A stretch of 9,110 bases of DNA from JBBRLA01 sp038231615 (GCA_038231615.1 JBBRLA010000334.1:1-9110), one strand, 5' to 3'. Positions 1 through 7,400 are shown, numbered from the stretch's first letter. Notes: generated by a model from the sequence alone, not told the origin. Translations and numbers: made by a program.

Positions 1-1215
1 CCCCCTTCGCCTCACCCTTGAGACTCCGCGGAGCACAACGCGCATGCTCGCCGCATCCTGGCGCGTCTCCGCTACCGCTTTTCGGCGATGGTCTAGCTCA
101 CGGGCGGTGTCGGTGAAGTCCATGTCATAGCAAATCATCGCGGCGAGGACGCCAATGGGGGTCTGATAGGTGGGGTAGGTGCCACGTGAAATGCTGGTCT
201 CACCAAGAAACGTTACGGGGTGGTTCTTGCCGTAGGAGCCAAGGAACGCGCCGTCGGGAGCTACGGTGAGGACCTCGTTTCGTCGTCCCCTGTCGGTGAC
301 AACGCCATAGCCAACAAATAGGTAGGCACCGGCCTCTCTCGCGAGGCTCGACAGCTCGCTTGGATAAACCAACTGCGGATCTACCTTGAGCGCGCCTTCA
401 GGCCACACGATCACTTTGGCCCCTTGCAAGGCGGCCTGGCGCGTCTGCTCAGTGAGGATTCCGAGCATGGCGCGATCGCGGGCCTCGGGGGTCGCGCCTA
501 GCTCGAAGGGACGTCGGCCGGGGGCGAGCGCGGCGATTCGAACTTTAGTGCCGCCGTGGGGTCGCATCATCAGGCTTGCCGAGGACCAGAGTGCGACAGC
601 GACGATGGCGGCGGCGCACCACCGAAGGGCGAGGCGCACAGGGAGGGTCGCGAGGTCGCCTGATGGGTAACGGCGATCGAGCGCGGCGATCACAAGCAGG
701 GCGAGGGAGTAGTTCACGAGCAGGATCAGCAGGTCGAGTCCGTACATGCCGAAGACCGACACAGGTTGGTTGAACCACGGTTGCCGGTACATGGCGTAGC
801 CGACAAATCCCCAGGTCCCGAGGACGGGGATCAATGAACGGAGGAGCTCGAAGCCCACCCAGCCGACGGCGATCCGGAGTGGCGAGAGCGAGTCACTGGG
901 GCCTGCTTCGCGGCTTGGGGCACGTCCACTAATGAGGATTGTTGCTGCGATGAGGAGCGGCAGAAACCTCATGTACCACGCTGCCGACTCCGGAAACACG
1001 CCGCCGAAGCATCCCGCTACAAAGCCGCCGACGCCGATCACCGGGGCGACCCGCGACCACGCCAACGGAAGGATTCTCCGCTGTGCCACCGCCATGGGGA
1101 CAAAGCCGATCCAGACGAGCCACCACACGTCGTAAGGCGGCGCGGAGAGGGTCAAGAGGACCGCACTGAGAGCCGCCATGGCAGATCCCAGCACAATGCG
1201 CTGGGCCTTTCGCAT
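1..1215 (-). CDS. Apolipoprotein N-acyltransferase-like carbon-nitrogen hydrolase, 3' end outside the window
   Basis: The frame is open for 405 codons from ATG at 1215 to the left edge. The N-terminal ~210 residues are rich in hydrophobic segments. A nitrilase-superfamily domain follows, with the expected triad: Glu273 in WPEGA, Lys330 in YGKNHPVTFLGE and Cys362 in ICYDMDF. Known Lnt enzymes N-acylate the diacylglyceryl cysteine of lipoproteins at the inner membrane, with N-terminal membrane helices and a periplasmic hydrolase domain, and are about 500 residues long. The start overlaps the stop of the upstream gene as TAATG, suggesting translational coupling. Residues after about 373 (DHRRKAVAETRQDAASMR and beyond) do not look like the usual continuation of the fold (an Arg-rich helix, then a strand ending in PS or PN), so the 3' part may be frameshifted or rearranged. 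The Cys-Tyr-Asp motif, where E. coli Lnt has Cys-Tyr-Glu, leaves substrate assignment open, so no symbol is given. Confidence 0.8.
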   Translation of the reverse strand, partial: MRKAQRIVLGSAMAALSAVLLTLSAPPYDVWWLVWIGFVPMAVAQRRILPLAWSRVAPVIGVGGFVAGCFGGVFPESAAWYMRFLPLLIAATILISGRAPSREAGPSDSLSPLRIAVGWVGFELLRSLIPVLGTWGFVGYAMYRQPWFNQPVSVFGMYGLDLLILLVNYSLALLVIAALDRRYPSGDLATLPVRLALRWCAAAIVAVALWSSASLMMRPHGGTKVRIAALAPGRRPFELGATPEARDRAMLGILTEQTRQAALQGAKVIVWPEGALKVDPQLVYPSELSSLAREAGAYLFVGYGVVTDRGRRNEVLTVAPDGAFLGSYGKNHPVTFLGETSISRGTYPTYQTPIGVLAAMICYDMDFTDTARELDHRRKAVAETRQDAASMRVVLRGVSRVRRRG

Positions 1216-1532
1216 TAGTGTACCTTCCCGTCGCCCGGCCCGTCGCCCAGCCCGTCGGTGGTCCTCACCGCGCGCCCCGTAGCGGAAGCCATCGCGGCGG
1301 GGATCTGTCGCGGCGGAGTGTAGCGCACTTCGGGAGAGTAAGAGTTGCCCTTGCCACAGCCGCGGACCGCCCTTGACGACAAGACCTTCGCCTCGACGCC
1401 AGGCCAGGCATCGGCACGGTATGCATTGAATATCTCTACGACGGAGACCACACAACCGAAGAGGAGCAAAAGGGTAATGGCGGATACGCAAATGCCAGCG
1501 CCTACTGTCTTTACAAGGGTCTTGGCCTTCAT
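1215..1532 (-). CDS. Short DUF3592-like membrane protein, probably C-terminally altered
   Basis: This is a 105-residue protein. It has one strong transmembrane segment at about residues 9-33 (hydrophobic, AITLLLLFGCVVSVVEIF), then a segment typical of DUF3592 proteins: WPGVEAKVLSSRAVRGCGKG followed by SYSPEVRY. In that family the motif is normally followed by Y-x-Y-x-V-x-G-x-x-Y-x-G beta strands. Here it changes at once into a Pro/Gly/Asp-rich tail (GLGDGPGDG) encoded by a 12-bp tandem repeat. Neither alternative frame restores the family pattern by eye. The gene begins 9 nt after the hydrolase stop, and GGAGGGCGG within the end of that gene is a distant Shine-Dalgarno candidate. Its stop overlaps the next start as TAATG. 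It is expressed or translated with its neighbours if it is real; its function is unknown. Confidence 0.6.
   Translation of the reverse strand: MKAKTLVKTVGAGICVSAITLLLLFGCVVSVVEIFNAYRADAWPGVEAKVLSSRAVRGCGKGNSYSPEVRYTPPRQIPAAMASATGRAVRTTDGLGDGPGDGKVH
1227..1257. repeat. 12-bp tandem repeat at the end of the DUF3592-like gene
   Basis: On the plus strand there are copies CCCGTCGCCCGG at 1227-1238 and CCCGTCGCCCAG at 1239-1250, then a partial copy CCCGTCG at 1251-1257. Read on the minus strand it encodes the Gly-Asp-Gly-rich tail of the upstream protein and ends about 10 nt before the TAATG junction. Slippage in such a repeat is a plausible cause of the odd C-terminus. Confidence 0.75.
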
Positions 1533-1541
1533 GGATGGATC

Positions 1542-2519
1542 TTATCCGCCCTCCGGCGTTGATGCCACTGAGCGTGGGGTGGTCAGGAAGTCCAGGACCA
1601 GGCGGTTGAAGTGCTGCGGTTCCTCCAGCATCGGCGAGTGGGCCGATTCCTCCAGGTAGCGCAGATGGGCCCCCGGGATGGCGCGGGCCATGCGTTCGCC
1701 CACGCTCGGCGGGATGAGCGCATCGTGGCGCCCCCACAGGACCAGCGTCTCCGCCCCGATGTGCAGCAGGTCCCCGGGCAGGAGCAGGCCGCCATTTTGC
1801 ATGCCCCGCAGGATCCGGCGCCTGGCCTGCCGGTTCTTCCAGAATTCGTGCAGAATCTGTCGCAGCACGAAGTCCGGAATCCACCGCCGATGGTAGAAAA
1901 CCGTGTGCAGAAAGCTGCGCAGCGCCGAGACGTCCTGCGGGATCAGCACCTCGACGATGTCCCGGGCGCCGCCAAAGCGAGCGGAGACCTGGTCGCGCTC
2001 TGCCTGAGTAAGTTCCAACCCTGCTGCATCGACCAGCACCAGCTTGCCGAGCTTGTCCGGATGCCTCCGCGCCAGTTCCAGGGCCACGAAGCCCCCGAAC
2101 GACACCCCAACCACATGGGCCTTGCAGACGCCGAGCCGATCGAGCAGTTCGTTGATCGCGTCTGCCTGCGCCGCGGCCGTGTCTACCGCCTGCCCCGGTC
2201 GAGGGAGGCTGTCGCCGAACCAGTACAGATCCGGGGCCAGCACGCGGAAGGGGCGGACCAGGGCCCTGACCTGATATTCCCAGTTCTCCAGGGCGCTGAA
2301 GCCGAAGCCGTGGATGAGCAGGACCGGGAAGCCCTGGCCCCCGGCGTAGTAGCGCATGCGGCCGGCGGTCAGATCGCGCTCCTGCGCCACGATGCTCATC
2401 CGGGCGTAGCTCCCCTGGATGAGGCGGCGGTTGAGGTTGATCACATTGCATCCGCCCAGGCTGCACAGGAGCACCCCGAGCAGCAGGAAGCGCCACGACC
2501 GCCGCGATGCGATGTCCAT
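1542..2519 (-). CDS. Lipoprotein alpha/beta-fold hydrolase
   Basis: The protein has 325 residues from the chosen ATG at 2519. This start is preferred over an in-frame ATG at 2594 because it is followed at once by basic residues, a hydrophobic stretch and a lipobox (LCSLGGC, lipidated Cys24): a lipoprotein signal peptide. The alpha/beta-hydrolase fold shows the oxyanion region HGFGFS (70-75), the nucleophile elbow GVSFGG (Ser140), the acid in GRHD (Asp266) and the catalytic His294 in ESAHSPMLEE. A helical cap of about 80-100 residues lies between strand 6 and the acid. These are typical of esterase/lipase or C-C hydrolase-like enzymes; the substrate cannot be told. Asn follows the lipid Cys, which in Gram-negative Lol sorting usually means outer-membrane delivery. 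It is first in an apparent operon with the DUF3592-like and Lnt-like genes, so a lipoprotein and a candidate lipoprotein-maturation enzyme are co-transcribed. Confidence 0.88.
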   Translation of the reverse strand: MDIASRRSWRFLLLGVLLCSLGGCNVINLNRRLIQGSYARMSIVAQERDLTAGRMRYYAGGQGFPVLLIHGFGFSALENWEYQVRALVRPFRVLAPDLYWFGDSLPRPGQAVDTAAAQADAINELLDRLGVCKAHVVGVSFGGFVALELARRHPDKLGKLVLVDAAGLELTQAERDQVSARFGGARDIVEVLIPQDVSALRSFLHTVFYHRRWIPDFVLRQILHEFWKNRQARRRILRGMQNGGLLLPGDLLHIGAETLVLWGRHDALIPPSVGERMARAIPGAHLRYLEESAHSPMLEEPQHFNRLVLDFLTTPRSVASTPEGG

Positions 2520-2602
2520 GGCCGGGTAGGCTACTACGCCTTCTTGGACCGGGCGATGTTCGGCGGGAGATTCCCCCGCGCCGCAGCGTACCATGAAGGG
2601 CC

Positions 2603-2980
2603 ATGACGCTCGAAGTCCGCGACCTCGACCTGCTTCCTGGGGATGCCGGGGCCCGGCTCCAGGGGATGCTCAAAGGAATGCGCACCCTTGAGGACGTGCT
2701 CGCCTGGGCGCGCGTCCAGCGTCCGCCCGCGACCTTCATCGACGCCATCACCCAGGACGAGTACACGCACGACATCGTGCTGCGCTATCGGGATGATGTT
2801 TACCTGGTCTTCGACACCACCTGACTGGGCGCCCTGACGGCGGTCGCCGTCTTTACCCATCGGCCCGACGCGGATGAACTGCTCTCTGTGCGCCTGGCAG
2901 GCGGCTGGGCACCCACCCCCACCGATACAGTCGATGGGCCCCGCATCTTGGGCCACGCCGCCGGTTGCCCGGCGACTTGA
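2603..2980 (+). CDS. Small conserved-looking protein with internal in-frame TGA: selenoprotein candidate or nonsense-mutated gene
   Basis: Conventional reading gives 73 residues from ATG 2603 to TGA 2822-2824, ending YLVFDTT. The same frame continues without another stop for 51 codons to TGA 2978-2980, giving LGALTAVAVFTHRPDADELL and then a GGW-APTPT segment. Read through, the product is 125 residues. By hand count, codons end in G or C in about 84% of cases before the TGA and 76% after it, so both halves look coding. A perfect hairpin lies 17 nt after the TGA (see 2836-2851). The start is fixed by an in-frame TGA at 2594-2596; the only Shine-Dalgarno-like run, GAAGGG, lies too close to the ATG. 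I do not recognise the family; TQDEYTHDIVLRYRD looks like a conserved core. It is divergent from the hydrolase across 83 nt. If the TGA is not decoded, this is a pseudogene or a truncated 73-residue protein. Confidence 0.6.
2836..2851 (+). promoter_or_regulatory. SECIS-like hairpin after the in-frame TGA
   Basis: GACGGC (2836-2841), loop GGTC (2842-2845) and GCCGTC (2846-2851) form a perfect 6-bp stem that can close one more pair (G-C) at the loop. The loop starts 17 nt after the TGA, carries G at its first positions and resembles the GGUC in the E. coli fdhF SECIS loop. Bacterial SECIS elements are known to lie just after the UGA with a G in the first apical-loop positions. GC-rich Ala/Val codons can make such palindromes by chance, so this is suggestive only. 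Confidence 0.35.
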
Positions 2981-3361
2981 AGCCGGCGTCGGAGCAGGGC
3001 CAGGCAAAGAAGCGGCGCGGCGACGAGTAGCGGGGCCGACGACCGCGGGCGGCCTCCTGCGGCGGCGGCGCAGCCGATGTGGTTGGTGGAGTCCACAAAG
3101 GACAAGCCTCAGGGCGGCGGGTCGCATATCGGTTGCCAGAACCTCGTCCTATCTCGTCGGCCGTACTGGGCTGCTTGGCGGCGGCGCCGGGGGGCCAGTG
3201 CGGGCAACTGAGGGCCGCGTGGCAGGACGACGCCTCCTGGAGCAGGTCCAGGCTTTGGCGGTCCAGGCATCCGCTCATAGACCCACTACCGCCCCCGTCT
3301 CTCTCTTACTTTCTTGTCTTCCTGCCAGCATCGCGCTAGCTTGTCAAGGGTGAGCGTATTC
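2981..3361. other. Intergenic region with no convincing gene
   Basis: All long open frames here are GC-rich, with Arg/Pro/Ala-rich low-complexity translations and no recognisable motif on either strand. CCGGC-GACTTGAA-GCCGG around 2970-2987 can form a 5-bp hairpin just at the end of the small gene, but no T-run follows. A pyrimidine-rich tract (CTCTCTCTTACTTTCTTG) lies at about 3299-3317. Part of it may be decayed sequence downstream of the truncated PIN gene. Confidence 0.5.
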
Positions 3362-3559
3362 TCAGCCAGCAGGATATTTCGCCCCCGATTGGCTGCAAAG
3401 GTGGCCCGGAGCGGCGGCGTGGCGGAGCGTACCCAGGAGCAATTCCTGGCCGACTGGCTGGATGAGATGAACCAGCTTGGCGACGTCGCGCTTCCGGCCG
3501 GCGTCCAGATCGTGGGCATAGATCAAGACGTTCGTGTCGACGAAGATCCTAGCGCTCAT
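3362..3559 (-). pseudogene. Truncated PIN-domain (VapC-type) toxin
   Basis: The first 30 or so residues are a clear PIN-domain start: MSARIFVDTNVLIYAHDLDA, with the first catalytic Asp in FVDTN. PIN toxins are Mg-dependent ribonucleases, usually 130-145 residues long with three or four acidic residues spread along the chain. Here the frame ends after 65 residues, and the part after KLVHLI (a Gly/Ala/His-rich tail ending SGAKYPAG) shows neither the mid-domain nor the C-terminal acidic motifs. The other two minus frames downstream do not restore them by eye, so this looks like a deletion or old decay rather than one frameshift. The ATG at 3559 lies inside the antitoxin gene (11-nt overlap), as is usual for such pairs; an in-frame ATG at 3568 is an alternative. 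The product is probably inactive. Confidence 0.7.
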
Positions 3560-3788
3560 GCCACTCATCGCGGCTCACGGGGGCCTGCCCGCCCAGATGG
3601 AATCCTCTCTCTAGAAAGCTGAGCGCCCGGCTTTGCGCGACCTCATACGTACTGGATTGTTCGGCCATATCCGCAATGTAAATGGCGAGTAGCTGGCTGA
3701 TCGTGGCGCCACGCTGGGCGGCCAGCGTCTTGGCCCTGCGGATGGTCTCCTCATCGAGGCTCACGGTCAGATCCTGCTTCGCGGACAT
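3549..3788 (-). CDS. VapB-type antitoxin with ribbon-helix-helix-like N-terminus
   Basis: The protein has 79 residues. The N-terminus DLTVSLDEETIRRAKTLAAQ is the beta strand and first helix of an Arc/CopG/MetJ-like ribbon-helix-helix, followed by a second helix (ATISQLLAIYIADM). The C-terminal part ends in the SRDEWHER motif seen in antitoxins paired with PIN toxins, where it wraps the toxin. In the family, the N-terminus binds DNA and autorepresses the operon, and the C-terminus neutralises the toxin. The start has a good Shine-Dalgarno AGGAG (3793-3797) 4 nt upstream. The stop overlaps the PIN gene start by 11 nt. The antitoxin looks intact while its toxin is broken, so it may persist as an orphan regulator or protect against related toxins. 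Confidence 0.85.
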   Translation of the reverse strand: MSAKQDLTVSLDEETIRRAKTLAAQRGATISQLLAIYIADMAEQSSTYEVAQSRALSFLERGFHLGGQAPVSRDEWHER

Positions 3789-3804
3789 GTGGCTCCTGGC
3801 AGCT

Positions 3805-3816
3805 TGCTGATGCTGA
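3805..3816. promoter_or_regulatory. Tandem TGCTGA repeat upstream of the antitoxin
   Basis: TGCTGATGCTGA, two abutting 6-bp copies, lies 17 nt upstream of the antitoxin start. Ribbon-helix-helix regulators often bind short repeated sites, so this is a possible autoregulatory operator. No clear promoter boxes accompany it. Confidence 0.2.
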
Positions 3817-4070
3817 TCTAACGACTAGCACAGGTCGGGCCGGATATCCATTGTTCCATGAATGCGGGGCCGCTGGCGCGAAGTCGCCGACGCCCTCCGA
3901 TGGTAGCGGATTTCTCCCCGCCTCCCCACTTCCTGGCCGGGTTGCCGAGAAAGTGCGCCATTGTCGGCGGCGCTGCTATGCTCCTGCGGCAGCTTCTGCG
4001 AGTTGTTGCTTGGCAGACATAGGGCCAAGATACTGTACATCAAGTCAGTGCGCAATGATGAGATGAGAGA

Positions 4071-4084
4071 GGGGTCGGGGTCGG
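4071..4084 (+). repeat. GGGGTCGGGGTCGG repeat
   Basis: Two copies of GGGGTC followed by GG form a short G-rich direct repeat on the plus strand, left of the transposase-like remnant. The matching G-rich run on the other side lies on the minus strand (4308-4346). The remnant is therefore flanked by loosely inverted G-rich repeats, as REP-type elements are. Confidence 0.45.
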
Positions 4085-4133
4085 TCTTCCAATGACCGAG
4101 AGGGACGAGGTGATGGGCGCGACCCGGAGATGA

Positions 4134-4294
4134 GTGGCACGCACCTGGCGCAGACTCGGCTCCGAAGCCGGGCAGCCACCGGCCTCCCTGTTGCTGCGCT
4201 GCGTAGCCGACAGGACCGGAGTGACGGTGGAGGAGCTGTGCTCGCGAAGCCACCGGCCCCATGTAGTGCGGGCCAGGCGACTGGCCCTGCTTAC
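4134..4294 (+). pseudogene. Remnant of a REP-associated transposase C-terminal (DnaA-like HTH) domain
   Basis: In frame from 4134 the plus strand encodes LLLRCVADRTGVTVEELCSR, then SHRPHVVRARRLALL. This matches the DnaA-C-like helix-turn-helix found at the C-terminus of many REP-associated tyrosine (Y1) transposases: a helix, G-V-x-x-E-E-L, then S-R-x-x-x-V-V-x-A-R-x-x-A. The frame is preceded at once by TGA (4131-4133), and before that by only 22 sense codons with no HUH or catalytic Tyr region. It ends in a T-run and repeats instead of a normal domain end. I see only a C-terminal relic of about 50 codons. DnaA itself is unlikely because nothing else of that protein is present. It lies just past the 3' end of the STAND gene, on the opposite strand. 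Confidence 0.45.
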
Positions 4295-4300
4295 TTTTTT
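4270..4300 (+). terminator. Terminator-like hairpin with GNRA loop and T-run
   Basis: GGGCCAG (4270-4276), GCGA tetraloop (4277-4280) and CTGGCCC (4281-4287) form a perfect 7-bp stem. TGCTTAC follows, then six T residues (4295-4300). As plus-strand RNA this resembles a Rho-independent terminator, although the T-run is offset by 7 nt. The stem also encodes the Arg-Ala-Arg-rich helix of the transposase remnant, so it may be coincidental. It has no T-run in the minus direction and would not stop transcripts of the STAND gene. Confidence 0.35.
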
Positions 4301-4307
4301 ATTACCG

Positions 4308-4343
4308 TCACCGAGTCCTCACCGAGTCCCCGTCACCGAGTCC
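4308..4343. repeat. Three copies of TCACCGAGTCC
   Basis: Exact 11-bp copies lie at 4308-4318, 4319-4329 and 4333-4343; the first two abut and the third follows after CCG. Copies one and three are both preceded by CCG. The array sits between the transposase-like remnant and the 3' end of the STAND gene. Confidence 0.8.
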
Positions 4344-4416
4344 CCGACGGACGCGGACCACATCTATCTCGGGCTCTCGTCGCAAGATTGCCGCACGCAG
4401 CCTGGGATAACGGTTC

Positions 4417-7400
4417 TCATCTATAAGGTCGTGGATGCGATAAAAATACGTCTTCATTTGGTTCTGCTTCTTCTATCAAGGGGAGGGATGGCAGGTCGCT
4501 TTCGCGTAAATAGTCGTCAAGCGTGACTGTGCTTCCGTCCCTGAGAACAAGGTCACCACGGATTACATACTGGAGGGCCCAGGACAATGGCGGTTCCGTT
4601 TTCTCTGGATGGGATGCAAGATCGACGAGAAAATCCTTGTCTTGTTCCGTGGCTTGGCTCGTGACATATTTAGCCAGCGCAGGCCAGATTGGGTGAACCT
4701 CAGAAGCCAATTTACTGGGAAAGCGTTCCAGCTTACCGAAGGAATTCTTATAGGTCCAGTTCATGAGCGAAGCCTCCGATGTCGATCTTACACCGTCGGC
4801 CAAGAACCAGGGCAGAGCCCAGCGATCAACCGCCATAAATTCTACACGTAGGTGATCCATTAGCCACGGTCCATCAAATTCAGATTCTCTAGCAGCCATT
4901 GAGGCGAAGTGCTCGCTAAATCCTTCTCTATTTAACATATGCCAAGTAATACCATGTTTACCATTATTTCCTCTATCTATATTACCTTGCCATGGGTTAA
5001 GCATAAAGTCCGAAAGATTACTAAAAAAATTAATTAGCGACAATGATTCTGCTTTGATGCCATGAGCAGTCATGATTTCTGCTAATAGTATGTGAGAATT
5101 TTTATAAATCTCTCTTTCATAAACCTCTCTTGTTAAAGACGGTTTTTGATTCATATTAAGTAGATTTTGTATCAGTTTATATTGTACTATATTAGTACGA
5201 TTACTATAAGCAGATCGCCGAGCGAGTGTTATAACTTCAGACTGCGAAGCTCCGGCGAGGATGGCGGATTGCAACCTGGCTGATAGTCGACGGCGTCGAG
5301 ATGGCCAGAGCGTCAGTAACCATTGCGGTTGAGACAGATCAATTTCGGCATGGCCAAGAAGGATACGACTTATCCCTACAGATTCTGGCGTTGTGCAGCT
5401 ACTGAGAGGTTGGGTTAATTGGAGAACTTGCGAGATCATTGGTTGTTCAGGAAGAAAGGGTTGGAGTCGTAAAGAATGGGAGAGCTCGAAGAGACGCTGC
5501 CATTGCCACCAATTTGCCAACGCCGCTGCCGAGTGGATTGACGTTCCTAATATCTCTCGACGTCTGGTCTGCTGGCTTCCCGCCCAAGCGATTGAACAAC
5601 GACGCCAGCCTCGCAGTTTGTGGGGCCAAGCAAACGCCGCGACCCAAGCATCTGCCCACCGCTTGACCTTTGCGTCATTTCCTCCTCCGTCCGCGAGAAC
5701 CATACCCGCAATGGACAATCCGTCATTGCCACGTGAAATGAGTGTATCAATGATGGCATCTGCCCGCTCATCGCTCGTACTACCCACCTCCGCTGCATAT
5801 AGCAGGAGTGTTTCCCACCAGGACTCGCTTCGGGCATGTTCTAAGACGGGGCCGGCCCATATTCCATCGGATACGCTTGCGTGAAGATGCCAAGCCGTCA
5901 GGTACTCTTGGAAACTCAAATGGGCAAAGGTGTAGGTCCCATCTGCTCGGTCCGTAATGAGGCCAGCCTCACCGATAAGCCACCACAAGAAGCCCCTTCG
6001 ATCATTTGGTGCCCATGTTGCCGGTAGCGCCGCTACAATATCTGATTCATGGGCAACTACCGCTTTGCGCTCGCCTTCGTACCCCTTCGCCTGCAGTTCT
6101 GCCGCAAGCCGAGCTACTGCCTTCCATCGTTGCTCCGCGTCTTCTGGACGCCACCAATCGCGGTTCCGTTGCACTCCTTCTCGGGCCCAGGTATCTGGGC
6201 GATCTTTCAACAGTGTAGACAAGCACTCTCGATATAGTTGATGTCGCTTTTCCGGTAGAGGCTTGTGACGACTTACGACAAGCATCATGGTCAAGAACAG
6301 TGCTGTGCGCGCAAGCACTTTGGCCTCTGCTGAGACTTCAAGCCTCTCGAGGAAGCGCGGCAGTTCTAAATCTACGGCGCTGTCATCGAGGCTATAACAA
6401 ACTTTGAAGAAGCGACGGGCAAAGGACTTCACTTCTGGGTCCGACAGAGGCTGAACCTCTAGCACTTCAAATCCATGAGCCCCATCTGGAACACCGTCTC
6501 CCCATGGACGGGTTGAAACTACGACCAAGACGCGACGATGCTGTTGCATGAAGCCTAGGAGCATTTCGCGGAGCTTTTTTCCGTGATCACCAAGTTCATC
6601 CCAGCCGTCAACCATCAACACAGGTCGAGGTCCATCTGGTGCGGTCAATACTCTCAAGAAGACATCGGCATTCCAGCCTTCCCCCATGCGCTCCGCCACG
6701 CTGTCCCGAATGCATGAGTCAAGGCTGCGTTTTTGGCCCGCGCAATCTGGCTGAGACCATCGAGCGGCCACATCGCGAAGCACTAACATGAACGGCACTG
6801 CCATCGGGTTTTCAAGCAAGCGTCGAAAGGTGAATCGCATCCAAGTGGTCTTTCCTGCGCCTGCCGGACCACGAATGAGTAGAGCACGACGTGGCTTGTT
6901 TTTCTTTGTGTTCCGATCTCTGCTCCCTTTAATAAGATCGCTTGCCTCCAGGAGCATTCCGGCCTCTTCCTTGCCCGCAGTTCCAAGGCGTAGTGGCTGG
7001 TACATCTCATCGAGTCCAGCGGTTACAGGTCGCCCCACCGCCCCAACGGCGGCCATACCCTTCAGGTCCCAGTCGGCCCAAGTGTGGCTCAACCGCTGCC
7101 GATAAGTCTCCAGAAACCCAAGCAGTTGGCTATCAAGGATCGGCCTAGGCGAGGCTTGTACTATGGCGGGCGCCGCCATGTAGCTTGCCGGAAGGTATAC
7201 TTGGCCATCGTGCTCGTCACGCTCTCCTGTGCCAGACACGAAAGCTCCCGTTTCCACGCTGCCGTCATGACGTGCGCGCGGATTCAATACGAGGGTGCGG
7301 ACGCGAATTTTCCCAGTGTTAGGACTAATAACAATAACCCGTATCTGATTTGGTTGTTCGCCTGGTAGGTGAGACGTATCTACGCCAGCTGAGCCAGCGG

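Larger units (their letters stand above)
3789..4133. other. Intergenic region upstream of the antitoxin, mostly unexplained
   Basis: No gene is supported on either strand; the open frames present have no motif. The right end holds GGGGTCGGGGTCGG (4071-4084), which precedes the transposase-like remnant. The stretch at about 3906-3970 (C-rich, then TGGCCGGGTTGCCGAGAAAGTGCG) resembles in style the ends of some insertion sequences, but I cannot confirm this. Confidence 0.4.

Noticed and set aside
1611..2606. A long plus-strand open frame of about 331 codons opposite the hydrolase.
   Set aside because: It is antisense to a clear alpha/beta hydrolase and its translation is a Gln/Pro/Arg-rich shadow without motifs; GC-rich genes often leave the opposite strand open.
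2534..3278. Several overlapping minus-strand open frames of 100-200 codons across the small gene and the gap.
   Set aside because: They are Pro/Arg/Ala-rich, show no domain, and lie antisense to the better-supported plus-strand frame at 2603-2980.
3906..3970. Possible terminal region of an IS21-like insertion sequence.
   Set aside because: The resemblance is only in style; there is no second copy, target duplication or transposase frame to support it.
4030..4050. A LexA-like box around CTGTACATCAAGTCAG.
   Set aside because: The right half reads TCAG instead of ACAG and no gene starts nearby.
4131..4133. A second in-frame TGA just before the transposase-like frame at 4134, possibly selenocysteine.
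   Set aside because: Upstream there are only 22 sense codons before another TGA, with no recognisable domain, so it fits decay of a transposase relic rather than recoding.
3825..4262. A minus-strand frame of 145 codons between the antitoxin and the STAND gene.
   Set aside because: It has no motif and no Shine-Dalgarno, and it runs through the transposase-like remnant on the opposite strand.
4305..4346. The TCACCGAGTCC copies as a small CRISPR-like array.
   Set aside because: The copies are 11 bp and either abut or lie 3 bp apart, so there are no spacers, and no cas gene is present.
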